Assembly (NCBI GenBank): GCA_000432895.1
Contig: FR889406.1
Span: 51,091 to 89,419 of the forward strand
Direction of reading: 5' to 3'
Length of the DNA: 38,329 nt
DNA from: Firmicutes bacterium CAG:449
GTDB lineage: Bacteria > Bacillota_I > Bacilli_A > RFN20 > CAG-449
Shown in pieces: positions 7,810 through 16,672 of the stretch. Numbering within the stretch: the first letter of the stretch is position 1; each line of letters starts with the position of its first letter. Below the pieces are notes generated by a model. That model was not told where the DNA came from. It searched no databases and saw only the letters and a list, made by a program, of their open reading frames with translations. The translations under genes were made by a program, and so were the position numbers.

Positions 7810-8742
7810 ATGCACGTTATTGAAGTAAGTAACTTAACAAAAGATTATGGATCAGGTCGTGGAGTATTTGATGTCAGCATTCATGTTGATAAAGGTGAAG
7901 TATTTGGTTTCTTAGGACCAAATGGTGCAGGTAAATCCACGACAATTAGACACTTAATGGGTTTTTCTAAACCTGATAAAGGAAGTGCAAAAATTTTAGA
8001 GCAAGAAACATTTTCTAAATATTATGAAATATTAAATCATGTTGGCTATATTCCTGGTGAAATTGCTTTACCAGCAGGATTAACTGGTTATGAATTTTTG
8101 AAAATGATGCAAGATTTACAAAATATCCATAATCAAGAATATTTAAATTATTTATTAAAACTATTTGAATTAGAAGATAATGTTTTAAGTGGTGAAACAA
8201 AAAGAATGAGTTTAGGAGTCAAAAGAAAGTTAGCAATCGTCGCAGCTTTTATGTCAGATCCTGATGTATTAATTCTTGATGAACCAACAAGTGGTCTTGA
8301 TCCAGTTATGCAAGAAACATTTATTGAATTTATTCATCAAGAAAAGAAAAGAGGAAAAACGATTTTATTATCAAGTCATATCTTTTCAGAAATCGATTCA
8401 ACATGTGATAGAATTGCCATAATTAAAGATGGTCATATCGTTTCCGAATTTGTAGCTAACGATTTAAAACATGCCTCAAGAAAATACTATACTGTTGATT
8501 TTAAAGACTCAAAAAATAAAGATAAATTTTTAAAAAAGGAAAAAGAATTATCTTCATTTATACTTCTTAAAGAAGAAAATGAAAGTGTTTATATCTCTAT
8601 TGAAGATAGAGATTTAAATCACTTAATAGAAATATTATCTGATTTGGAAGTTAGTTTATTTAGCAATCGCAAAGAATCATTAGAAGATTACTTTATGAAA
8701 TTCTATAAAGAAGATAAAGACTTCAAAGGAGCGTTAAAATGA
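7810..8742 (+). CDS. ABC transporter ATP-binding protein (first)
   Basis: 310 residues: Walker A GPNGAGKST (36-44), degenerate signature KRMSLGVKRK in place of LSGGQ (131-140), Walker B VLILDEPTSGLD (153-164) and the H-loop His190 (LLSSH). The C-terminal 90 residues are the divergent tail typical of ATPases that drive ABC-2 exporters. It energises transport by the permease encoded two genes downstream, probably as a heterodimer with the following ATPase. Its stop overlaps the next start (ATGA), so the two are translationally coupled. The substrate is not evident; similar two-ATPase/one-permease sets are often drug or peptide exporters under TetR control. Confidence 0.92.
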   Translation: MHVIEVSNLTKDYGSGRGVFDVSIHVDKGEVFGFLGPNGAGKSTTIRHLMGFSKPDKGSAKILEQETFSKYYEILNHVGYIPGEIALPAGLTGYEFLKMMQDLQNIHNQEYLNYLLKLFELEDNVLSGETKRMSLGVKRKLAIVAAFMSDPDVLILDEPTSGLDPVMQETFIEFIHQEKKRGKTILLSSHIFSEIDSTCDRIAIIKDGHIVSEFVANDLKHASRKYYTVDFKDSKNKDKFLKKEKELSSFILLKEENESVYISIEDRDLNHLIEILSDLEVSLFSNRKESLEDYFMKFYKEDKDFKGALK

Positions 8743-9650
8743 GCGTAATAGAAATTAAAGATTTAACTAAAGATTATGGTGATAATCGTGGAGTTTTCGA
8801 TATTAATTTAAATATTGAAAAAGGTGAAATGGTTGGTTTTGTTGGAACAAACGGAAGTGGAAAAACCACCACAATTAGAAATATTTTAGGCTTCATTAAA
8901 CCAACAAAAGGAACATGTAAAGTAAATAATTTAACTTCTTGGGAACACTCTAGTGAAATTGTAAAAGATATTGGTTATGTGCCTGGAGAAATTGCTTTTC
9001 CTGATTTACCTACAGGAATTGACTTTTTAAAAACACAAGCTGAATTCTATCATCTAGATAATATGGATTACGCTAATGAATTAATTGAAAGATTGCAATT
9101 AGATCCAAGAGCAAATTTAAAAAGAATGTCAAAAGGTATGAAACAAAAAACTGCTTTAGTCGCAGCATTAATGAACGATTCACCAATTATAATTCTCGAT
9201 GAACCAACTACTGGTCTAGATCCATTAATGAGAGCTACTTTCCTTGATATTATCAAAGAAGAACATGCTAAAGGTAAAACCATTTTTATGAGTAGTCATA
9301 GTTTTGATGAATTAGAAGCTACTTGTGATAAAGTTGCTTTAATTAATGATGGACATATTATTGATGTTTGTGATATGAACGATATAAGAAATCGCCCAAT
9401 CAAAGATTTCAAAATTGAATTTAACAATAAAGAAGATTTTGAAAAATTCTTAAAAGATAACTATACAATCACTAGAATTCAAGAACAATACAATCAAGTC
9501 ACAATTGAAATCAAAGCTAATGAAACAATAAATTTATTAAAAACATTAAAAAACTATGATGTAAAGTTTATTTCTGAATTACCTTACACTCTAGAAAAAC
9601 ATTTCAAACAAATATTATTTAAGAAAAAAGGAGAAAGTAAAAATGTTTAG
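8739..9650 (+). CDS. ABC transporter ATP-binding protein (second)
   Basis: 303 residues, a diverged paralogue of the preceding ATPase with a near-identical opening (LTKDYG, NRGVFDI). Walker A GTNGSGKTT (36-44), signature KRMSKGMKQK, Walker B IIILDEPTTGLD and the switch His in FMSSHSFDE are all present, so it should hydrolyse ATP. The start lies in an ATGA overlap with the first ATPase and the end overlaps the permease start by 8 bp. The pair probably arose by tandem duplication and forms the two nucleotide-binding sites of one exporter. Confidence 0.92.
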   Translation: MSVIEIKDLTKDYGDNRGVFDINLNIEKGEMVGFVGTNGSGKTTTIRNILGFIKPTKGTCKVNNLTSWEHSSEIVKDIGYVPGEIAFPDLPTGIDFLKTQAEFYHLDNMDYANELIERLQLDPRANLKRMSKGMKQKTALVAALMNDSPIIILDEPTTGLDPLMRATFLDIIKEEHAKGKTIFMSSHSFDELEATCDKVALINDGHIIDVCDMNDIRNRPIKDFKIEFNNKEDFEKFLKDNYTITRIQEQYNQVTIEIKANETINLLKTLKNYDVKFISELPYTLEKHFKQILFKKKGESKNV

Positions 9651-11457
9651 TAAAGCTTTATTTAAACAATCATGCAAAGCAAACGGAACAATGTGGACAA
9701 TTATTACTTTTGCAGTTTGCTTTATGCTTGCATGTGTTATGTTAATCAGTGGTAATGGAAATATTGGTGATGTTAAAAATGCCATTGAAGATACAATTAT
9801 CACAAAAGAAATCGATGCTCAATTAGAAAAAAGAGCAATAAATTATTATAGTAATGCTGATGATGGATTAAATCAATTTGATTACTACTTTACTTTAAAT
9901 GCAACTGATGACTTATCTTATTTAGTTTATTTAAACGCTAAACCAGATCAAAAGAACTATTCATCAACTGTAGACTATCAACAAGCATTATTAATTTGGA
10001 GTCAAAGTGCTCCTGAAATGAAAACCACTGAAGGTAAAAACTATGTTAATTCAATTAATACTTGGTTAAATAGTATGCCTCAACAAGATCAATATACTTC
10101 AGCTCAAGATTATTTAGAAGCTATCAAAAAATGGAAAGAAGAAACTCCTTCTTCCCAAGAAAAAGCTATTGCTTCAAGTTATATTGCCGCGATTAATGAA
10201 TTACAAGAATATATTTATAATAAAGCTCTTGAAATTAATTCTACTTATACAAAAGACTCCTTAGAAACTCAAGAAATGTTAGGATCAGTAATGTATTCAT
10301 TAAATCCAAATGGAATGTTTAATGAATTCTATTCTTCTCATAATGAAGATATCCCTGAAGATTATGATATTATGTCAATCATTGCTCATCTACAAACAAA
10401 TGACGCTTTAGATTATATAAAAAGCGAAGAAAGAGTTTCATATCGTTCAACAAGAAGTGAAAATGGTGCTAGTGTTTTCTTATCAGGTAATATGACTGAA
10501 GAAGAAAATGTTAACAAAATTATTGATGAATTATCCTCTTTTGGTGTTACAAAAGAAAAGTATGATAGCTTTGGATATACTTATACAAATATCAAACACT
10601 TATCAAAAACTGCAATTATTACTTATAAAAATAGATTATCTTATGAATTAGATTTACTTAAAGATAAATATAATAATGGCGAATTTACTTCTCAAGAAGA
10701 ATATCAACAAGCAATTATCGATAAAACAAATGAATTATCTAGTGAAGTTGCAAGTTCATTATTAGCTTCTTTACCTGAAAAAGTTTCTGAAGCTTTAGAA
10801 GATATTGGAAAAGCTGATTTATATACTTTAATCGTTGGTTCTATTTTCTATAAACTTGCTGGATTATTATTACCTATCATCTTTATGATTATGGTCTCTA
10901 ATAACCTTATTTCTGGTCAAGTCGATAGTGGATCAATGGCGTATGTTTTATCAACATCCACTAAAAGAAAAACTGTTAGTTTCACACAAGCAGTTTACTT
11001 AATTGGTTCATTATTAACAATGTTCATCTTAACTACTATTACTGGTAGTGTTTGCTTAGCAATTGTTGGTGATAAAGTAAGTCTTACATATGGAAAATTC
11101 ATTTTGCTTAATGTAGGTGCGTTCTTAGTCTTATTCTGCTTATCTGGACTTTGTTTCTTCACTTCATGCTATTTTGATAGAAGTAAACGTTCTATGGCAA
11201 TCGGTGGAGGTTTATCAATATTTGCTTTAGTTGCTGCCATGTTAGGATTATTTGGTAGTCAAGCAATTCCATCTGTAGTAAGATTAGATTCATTAAATTA
11301 CTTCAACTATGTAACAATTATTTCCTTATTTGATGTTATTTCTATTATTAATAATTCAACAACATTTATTTATAAATTTGCTATTCTCTTTGTACTAGGA
11401 GTAATTGGTTATATTGCTGGGTCAATAAAATTTAGAAAAAAAGATTTACCTTTATAA
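9643..11457 (+). CDS. ABC-2 type permease with large external domain
   Basis: 604 residues. One membrane helix at 20-38 is followed by about 350 mostly hydrophilic residues and then a membrane block of five or six helices from about 390 to 595, ending in Lys/Arg. This is the ABC-2 permease pattern with a greatly enlarged first extracytoplasmic loop. The loop contains a 45-residue internal repeat: QKNYSSTVDYQQALLIWSQ (from 103) and QDQYTSAQDYLEAIKKWKE (from 148). A good GGAG ribosome binding site lies within the end of the upstream gene. It is presumably the membrane pore of the exporter; the loop may bind a partner or substrate outside the cell. Confidence 0.85.
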   Translation: MFSKALFKQSCKANGTMWTIITFAVCFMLACVMLISGNGNIGDVKNAIEDTIITKEIDAQLEKRAINYYSNADDGLNQFDYYFTLNATDDLSYLVYLNAKPDQKNYSSTVDYQQALLIWSQSAPEMKTTEGKNYVNSINTWLNSMPQQDQYTSAQDYLEAIKKWKEETPSSQEKAIASSYIAAINELQEYIYNKALEINSTYTKDSLETQEMLGSVMYSLNPNGMFNEFYSSHNEDIPEDYDIMSIIAHLQTNDALDYIKSEERVSYRSTRSENGASVFLSGNMTEEENVNKIIDELSSFGVTKEKYDSFGYTYTNIKHLSKTAIITYKNRLSYELDLLKDKYNNGEFTSQEEYQQAIIDKTNELSSEVASSLLASLPEKVSEALEDIGKADLYTLIVGSIFYKLAGLLLPIIFMIMVSNNLISGQVDSGSMAYVLSTSTKRKTVSFTQAVYLIGSLLTMFILTTITGSVCLAIVGDKVSLTYGKFILLNVGAFLVLFCLSGLCFFTSCYFDRSKRSMAIGGGLSIFALVAAMLGLFGSQAIPSVVRLDSLNYFNYVTIISLFDVISIINNSTTFIYKFAILFVLGVIGYIAGSIKFRKKDLPL

Positions 11458-11466
11458 AAATCAATT

Positions 11467-11498
11467 GGGCTATGGAGTCATCCATAGTCTTTTTTTTA
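11467..11498 (+). terminator. Terminator of ABC operon
   Basis: GGCTATGGA (11468-11476), loop GTCA, TCCATAGTC (11481-11489), then eight T. It cleanly separates the ABC operon from dnaX. Confidence 0.88.
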
Positions 11499-11537
11499 TA
11501 ACTATTAAATATTATTTAATATTTTCCTTTTTCGTTG

Positions 11538-11554
11538 TATAATCTTATCAGGTG
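11538..11554 (+). promoter_or_regulatory. -10 box and RBS of dnaX operon
   Basis: TATAAT at 11538-11543, preceded by GT (TTGTATAAT), with no convincing -35. AGGTG at 11550-11554 is the ribosome binding site, eight bases before the dnaX ATG. The -10 is the only promoter-like sequence between the ABC terminator and dnaX. Confidence 0.45.
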
Positions 11555-11562
11555 AAAAAAAG

Positions 11563-13266
11563 ATGTCATACAAAGCGTTATATAGAACATATCGTCCAAT
11601 GACTTTTGATGAAGTCGCAGGACAAAAACATATTATTCAAACATTAAAAAATGCATTAAAAGAAAACAAAATTGCTCATGCTTATCTTTTCTGCGGTCCT
11701 CGTGGAACAGGCAAAACAACCATGGCAAGAATTTTTGCAAAAGCTTTAAATTGTGAAAAAGGATTTGGTGAGCAATGTAATGAATGCGAAAATTGCCGAG
11801 CAATAATTGAAGGTAGACACCCAGATGTTATTGAAATTGATGCTGCAAGTAATCGTGGTATTGATGATATTAGGGATTTAGTCTCTAAAGTCAAATATGC
11901 TCCTATTTTAGGTCAATATAAAGTTTATATTATCGATGAAGTTCATATGATGACTAATGAAGCGTTCAACGCTTTATTAAAAACTTTAGAAGAACCACCA
12001 GAAAAAACAGTTTTTATTTTAGCTACTACTGAACCATATAAATTAATGCCAACTATTTTATCTAGATGTCAAAGATATGATTTTACTAAAGTTAGTGATG
12101 GTGATATTTATAATCGTTTATTTGATATTTTACAAAACGAGCATATTCAAATGGATGATGACGCTCTTTCTAGTTTAGTTAAACTTGCTGATGGTGGAGT
12201 TAGAGATGCTTTATCAATGTTAGATCAAGTTATTGCTTATCAAGGAAATAATATTACTTTAAAAACAATCGAAGAATTGTATGGTTTATCTTCAAAAGAA
12301 GAAAAAATCAATTTATTAGTTGCTTGCGACAAAAAAGATATTTCTACTTTAACCTCTACTATTCAAACCTTTGCTGAAAATGGTATTGATATTAAACGTT
12401 TAACTTTAGACTTATTAGATATCTTAAAAGATTTATTGATTTATCAAACTACTAAAGATGAAAGTTTATTAAAATTTATTTCTATTAGTGATGTTGATTC
12501 ATTACCTTTACCAGTTAAAAAAATTAATTATTGGATTGATACTTTATTACAAGCTAATTCTCAATTTAAAATGGTCAACAATGTTTTATCTTTATTTGAA
12601 ATCACTCTTTTAAAACTTGCTTCTTATGAAGAAGAGAAAAAAGAAGAAGTTAAAGTTATTGAGAAAGTTGTGGAAGTTAAAAAGCCTACAATTATCCAAG
12701 AAGAGAAAAAAGAGGAAATTAAAACCGAAGAAATAAAAGAAGAAGTTTTACCTTTAACATTTACTAATGTTTCCTTTAGTTCAGTCAACACTTTTGTTGA
12801 AGAAGGAACACCAATTAATTACACTCTTGATGATATTGTAAATATTATGGTTCAAGCTACAAAAGAAGAAAAGACCAAAATTGTTAATAATTGGAAATTA
12901 CTCGATAAATTATTAACTCATCCTAAAGTTGGAAAATATGCCTCTACATTGAAAATGACAACTCCTAGAATTGTTTGTAAATCAGCCGTAGTTTTTGATT
13001 CAAACTTTAAAAGTAATGTCACAAAAATTAATTTAAAAGAAAATCAATATGGTTTTTCTAAAGTAGTCGAAGCTTTATATGGAGAAAATTGTATTGTTTT
13101 ATGTATGAGTCAACAAGATTATATTGAAGCAGTTAAAAAATTTACTAACTTACAACAAGCTAATAAATTGCCTTCAGCTAGAGAAATAACTATTGATGTA
13201 AAAATAAATTCTACACCACAAAAAACCCAAACTGAATTACTCGCAGAAGAATTAAAAGGAGAATAA
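11563..13266 (+). CDS. dnaX: DNA polymerase III subunits gamma/tau
   Basis: 567 residues of clamp-loader ATPase, which loads the sliding clamp onto primed DNA and ties together the replisome. Walker A GPRGTGKTT (45-53), the zinc-binding cysteines 64, 72, 75 and 78, the DEVH box (125-128) and the sensor SRC motif (LSRCQRYDF) are present. A central Lys/Glu-rich hinge (about 350-390) leads into the tau C-terminal domain. It is the first gene of a seven-gene run (dnaX-ybaB-recR-tmk-holB-ricT-rsmI) with minimal gaps. The A6 runs in the hinge are in the frame AAA-AAA-GAA, not the known A-AAA-AAG arrangement, so I do not predict a separate gamma by frameshifting. Confidence 0.97.
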   Translation: MSYKALYRTYRPMTFDEVAGQKHIIQTLKNALKENKIAHAYLFCGPRGTGKTTMARIFAKALNCEKGFGEQCNECENCRAIIEGRHPDVIEIDAASNRGIDDIRDLVSKVKYAPILGQYKVYIIDEVHMMTNEAFNALLKTLEEPPEKTVFILATTEPYKLMPTILSRCQRYDFTKVSDGDIYNRLFDILQNEHIQMDDDALSSLVKLADGGVRDALSMLDQVIAYQGNNITLKTIEELYGLSSKEEKINLLVACDKKDISTLTSTIQTFAENGIDIKRLTLDLLDILKDLLIYQTTKDESLLKFISISDVDSLPLPVKKINYWIDTLLQANSQFKMVNNVLSLFEITLLKLASYEEEKKEEVKVIEKVVEVKKPTIIQEEKKEEIKTEEIKEEVLPLTFTNVSFSSVNTFVEEGTPINYTLDDIVNIMVQATKEEKTKIVNNWKLLDKLLTHPKVGKYASTLKMTTPRIVCKSAVVFDSNFKSNVTKINLKENQYGFSKVVEALYGENCIVLCMSQQDYIEAVKKFTNLQQANKLPSAREITIDVKINSTPQKTQTELLAEELKGE

Positions 13267-13270
13267 AACT

Positions 13271-13573
13271 ATGAATATGCAAGCATTAATGCAACAAGCA
13301 CAAAAAATGCAAAAAGAAATGCAAAAAAAACAACAAGAATTAGAAAATACTACTTTTGAAGTTTCTAGTGCAGGTGGAGCAATAAAAATTAAAATTAAAG
13401 GATCCCGTCAAATTGAACAAATAGAGATTGATAAAGACGCTATTGATCCAGAAGAAAAAGAAATGCTCGAAGATATGATTAAAGTAGCAATGAATGAAGC
13501 TAATAAGCTTGTTGATGAAGCATTTGAACAATTAAATAGCAGTATGACAAATGGCTTAAGGATGCCTTTTTAA
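13271..13573 (+). CDS. YbaB/EbfC nucleoid-associated protein
   Basis: 100 residues with the family's pattern: a Gln/Met/Lys-rich N-terminal helix (MQQAQKMQKEMQKKQQEL), a central GGAIKIKIKG strand pair, and a C-terminal helix with EEKEMLEDMIKVAMNEA. It is a small dimeric DNA-binding protein, almost always located between dnaX and recR as here. The ribosome binding site AAAAGGAG overlaps the end of dnaX, and its stop shares a base with the recR start (TAATG). Confidence 0.95.
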   Translation: MNMQALMQQAQKMQKEMQKKQQELENTTFEVSSAGGAIKIKIKGSRQIEQIEIDKDAIDPEEKEMLEDMIKVAMNEANKLVDEAFEQLNSSMTNGLRMPF

Positions 13574-14178
13574 TGAAAGAATTACAAACGATTGCTAATT
13601 TAACCAATGCCTTAAAAGTAATACCAGGAATTGGAAATAAATCAGCAGAAAGAATTGCTTATGAATTTATTAAAATGAATCCAGAAAAAGTTGATTCATT
13701 AATTAATAGTATTCAAGCCATTAAAAAAGATTTGTCGATTTGTCCAATATGCGGATCTTATATGGAAAATAACAAATGTCAAATTTGTTTAGATTCCACT
13801 AGAGATGATTCTCTTCTTGTAGTAGTCACCTCTTATAAAGATGTTATCGCCTTAGAAAGATTATCTTCTTTACATGCTTTTTATCATGTTTTAAATGGAA
13901 GTATTTCACCAAGTAAAGGTATTACCGCTAGTGATATTAATATTAATAAATTAATTCAAAGAATTAAAAATAATCATTTTAAAGAAATTATTTTAGCTAC
14001 TGACCCGACAATTGATGGAGAAACAACCGCTTTATATATTTCAGAAATATTAAAAGATATTTCTGATTTAATTATTTCTCGTTTAGGATATGGTTTGCCA
14101 ATGGGAGCTAATTTAGATTTCGCCGACGAACTTACTCTTTCTCATGCTTTAAAAGGAAGAACAATTTACAAAAAATAG
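13573..14178 (+). CDS. recR: Recombination mediator RecR
   Basis: 201 residues, the normal RecR length. N-terminal helix-hairpin-helix (VIPGIGNKSAERIAYE), a four-cysteine zinc finger (Cys57, 60, 69, 72), a Toprim domain (about 79-175) and a C-terminal Walker-like stretch (LGYGLPMGANLDFAD). It acts with RecO in RecF-pathway repair, loading RecA on gapped DNA. Translation is coupled to the preceding gene through the TAATG overlap. Confidence 0.96.
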   Translation: MKELQTIANLTNALKVIPGIGNKSAERIAYEFIKMNPEKVDSLINSIQAIKKDLSICPICGSYMENNKCQICLDSTRDDSLLVVVTSYKDVIALERLSSLHAFYHVLNGSISPSKGITASDININKLIQRIKNNHFKEIILATDPTIDGETTALYISEILKDISDLIISRLGYGLPMGANLDFADELTLSHALKGRTIYKK

Positions 14179-14188
14179 GAGTTTTACT

Positions 14189-14812
14189 ATGTCAAATTTT
14201 ATTACTTTAGAAGGTCCTGAAGGATCTGGAAAGTCATCAGTAATGGAAGTAGTCTATTCTAGATTAATTTTAGAAGGCTATGAAATTATCAAAACACGTG
14301 AACCAGGTGGCACTGAAATTGGTGAACAAATACGTAATGTTATTTTAAATAATCAAAATGTTAATATGGACATTCGTGCAGAAGCTTTATTATTTGCCGC
14401 TAGTAGAAGACAACATTTAGTAGAAAAAATTTGGCCTAGTTTAAAAGAAAATAAACTTGTTTTTTGTGATCGCTACCTTGATTCATCTTTATCTTATCAA
14501 GGATATGCTCGAGGTTTAGGAATTGATGAAGTTTTAAAAATTAATTTATTTGCTACTGAAAATACCTTTCCAACTTTAACTCTTTTATTTGATGTTGATC
14601 CAGAAATTGGCTTAAATAGAATTAAAAATAATGCTTCTAGAGAAGTAAATCGTTTAGATAAAGAAAAATTAGAATTTCATAAAAAAGTTAGAGAAGGTTA
14701 TCTTATTCTACAAAAAAGATTTCCTGAAAGAATTAAAATTATTGATGCAAGTCAACCATTTGAACAAGTAGTCGAACAAGCATATAAAGTAATTAAGGAA
14801 AATTTACAATGA
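14189..14812 (+). CDS. tmk: Thymidylate kinase
   Basis: 207 residues converting dTMP to dTDP with ATP. P-loop EGPEGSGKSS (8-17), the DRX motif in CDRYLDSSLSYQG and the TREPGGT motif are intact, as is the LID-region stretch. Ribosome binding site AGGAG lies seven bases before the ATG. Its stop overlaps the start of holB by 4 bp (ATGA). The B. subtilis genes yaaQ/yaaR that usually sit between tmk and holB are absent. Confidence 0.96.
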   Translation: MSNFITLEGPEGSGKSSVMEVVYSRLILEGYEIIKTREPGGTEIGEQIRNVILNNQNVNMDIRAEALLFAASRRQHLVEKIWPSLKENKLVFCDRYLDSSLSYQGYARGLGIDEVLKINLFATENTFPTLTLLFDVDPEIGLNRIKNNASREVNRLDKEKLEFHKKVREGYLILQKRFPERIKIIDASQPFEQVVEQAYKVIKENLQ

Positions 14813-15792
14813 GTTTTAAAGAATATTTAAAGAATAATCAAAGAATCGTTTATAACACATTTGCTTCTTCTATTAAAGCAAATCGTCTTTCACATGCATA
14901 TTTAATTAAAGGCAATGAAGGCGCCCCCTTACTTGAAACCGCCTTATTCTTAGCTAAATCTTTAATTTGTCCACATGCTGATCCTTTAGCGTGTGAAGAA
15001 TGTCTAACTTGCATTCGTTTTGATGAAGGAAATTATGCCGATTTTAAATTACTTAACGGGCAAGAAAAAAATATTAAAGTTTCTGATATTGAAGAATTAC
15101 AAGCTTTCTTTCAAAATACTCCAAGTGAAAAATCAAAAAAGATGATTTACATTATTCATGCTTTAGAAAACTCAAACAAAGAAAGTCTTAATGCATTATT
15201 AAAATTTTTAGAAGAACCACAAGAAAATGTATATGCTTTTATTACTACATATAATGAAGAAAAACTTTTACCAACCATTTTATCTAGAACACAACACTTA
15301 AAATTATTACCTCTAAAAAAAGGTGAATTAATTCAAAAAGTTGAAAATGAAGGAATAAGTAAAGATGATGCTGAAATTCTCTCTAACCTTTATGGAAATG
15401 TCGAAACCATTGTTAGTATTGGTTCATCGAAAACATATATTGAAATTAAAAATTTAGTATTTGATACTCTAGATGCTTTACAAAAAGATACTAAAGAGGC
15501 CCTTTTCTTTTTAGAAAATAATGCATTAAATAAATTAAAGGATAAAGTTAACGCTAGATTATATTTAGATATTCTATCTTGCGCATTTAAAGATATCTTA
15601 AATATTCAATTAAATTTACCTATTATAATTGAAAGTCAAAAATATTTATTTGATTCTTTAGCAAAGAAATTAAAAAATGTTGATTCTATTTATAAAGAGA
15701 TTATGCTAACTAGAGGAAAAATAGAATTAAATGTCAATATTGCTCTTTTATTAGAGCATATATTTATTTACATATACGAAGGAGAAAAATAA
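14809..15792 (+). CDS. holB: DNA polymerase III subunit delta'
   Basis: 327 residues. The RFC-like fold is recognisable (RLSHAYLIKG, LLKFLEEPQENVYAF, ILSRTQ) and zinc-type cysteines lie near 54-67, but the P-loop position reads GNEGAPLLE without Lys-Ser/Thr. It is therefore a non-hydrolysing clamp-loader subunit, which is what delta' is. The conserved SRC motif is SRT. It partners with DnaX encoded three genes upstream. Confidence 0.93.
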   Translation: MSFKEYLKNNQRIVYNTFASSIKANRLSHAYLIKGNEGAPLLETALFLAKSLICPHADPLACEECLTCIRFDEGNYADFKLLNGQEKNIKVSDIEELQAFFQNTPSEKSKKMIYIIHALENSNKESLNALLKFLEEPQENVYAFITTYNEEKLLPTILSRTQHLKLLPLKKGELIQKVENEGISKDDAEILSNLYGNVETIVSIGSSKTYIEIKNLVFDTLDALQKDTKEALFFLENNALNKLKDKVNARLYLDILSCAFKDILNIQLNLPIIIESQKYLFDSLAKKLKNVDSIYKEIMLTRGKIELNVNIALLLEHIFIYIYEGEK

Positions 15793-15793
15793 T

Positions 15794-16672
15794 ATGGATT
15801 ATCTTTTTGGAGTTAGTTTTAATAATCAAGGAAAACCTCAATTCTTTTTAGCTAACTATGAAATTAACCTTAACGACTCAGTGGTTTGTGAAACTCTTAA
15901 AGGTATTGAGTTAGGAAAAGTAGTTACTAATCCAAAAGAATATGTAGTTAACGAAGAAGATAACCCTTTTACATACATACTTAGACTTGCAAACACAGAA
16001 GATCTTGCTTTATATCAAAAAAATTTAAAAGAAGCTCAAGATGCTTTGAAAATCGTTCAAAACCAAGCTGATAAATTGAGTCTAGATATGAAAGTTACTA
16101 CTAGTGAATATACTTTAGATCAAAGCAAATTAACAATCTCTTATCTATCAGAAGATCGTGTTGATTTCCGTGAATTATTAAAAATACTTGCTTCTATTTA
16201 TCGTTGCCGAATCGAATTAAGACAAATTGGTCCACGTGATAAAGCTAAAATTATCGGTGGTATAGGAATATGTGGATTACCTTTATGCTGTTCAACCTTT
16301 TTAAATGAATTTGACGGAATTTCGATTACTATGGCTAAAAATCAAATGCTCGCGTTAAATATTCCCAAATTATCTGGGCATTGTGGCAAATTAATATGTT
16401 GTTTAAAATATGAAGATGAAGTCTATACTTTAGAAAAACAAAATTTACCTAAAGTTGGTTTAAGAGTAAATTATAATGATCAAGTTTATCGCATTAGTTC
16501 AATTAATATTTTAAATAAAATGGTTAGATTAGAAAATCCAGATAGTATTGTTATTGTTCCATTAAGTGCAATTGAAAATAAAATTATCACTAATTATAAT
16601 CCTAATCAACAAATGAAAAGATCAAATGACATAAAAAAGAAAAAAAAGGAAAAGAAAGATGAAGAGAATTAA
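15794..16672 (+). CDS. ricT: RicT/YaaT, PSP1 domain protein
   Basis: 292 residues. The PSP1 C-terminal domain covers about 60-200, with the conserved cysteine block CGLPLCCSTF followed by SGHCGKLICCLKYE. In B. subtilis RicT (YaaT) works with RicA and RicF as an iron-sulphur complex that affects RNase Y-dependent mRNA processing and development; that role is transferred from the family. The C-terminus is Lys-rich, with a run of lysines that provides the ribosome binding site for rsmI. Position between holB and rsmI is the standard one; yabA is missing. Confidence 0.92.
   Translation: MDYLFGVSFNNQGKPQFFLANYEINLNDSVVCETLKGIELGKVVTNPKEYVVNEEDNPFTYILRLANTEDLALYQKNLKEAQDALKIVQNQADKLSLDMKVTTSEYTLDQSKLTISYLSEDRVDFRELLKILASIYRCRIELRQIGPRDKAKIIGGIGICGLPLCCSTFLNEFDGISITMAKNQMLALNIPKLSGHCGKLICCLKYEDEVYTLEKQNLPKVGLRVNYNDQVYRISSINILNKMVRLENPDSIVIVPLSAIENKIITNYNPNQQMKRSNDIKKKKKEKKDEEN

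Noticed and set aside
11458..11562. Small cytoplasmic (SRP) RNA gene before dnaX
   Set aside because: In B. subtilis scr lies near here, but the 105-bp gap holds only a terminator and a -10 box, with no SRP Alu or S-domain sequence.
12630..12730. A-rich runs in the dnaX hinge as a programmed frameshift site
   Set aside because: The runs are in the frame AAA-AAA-GAA and do not form the A-AAA-AAG heptamer in the needed frame; no downstream stem-loop or early stop is evident.
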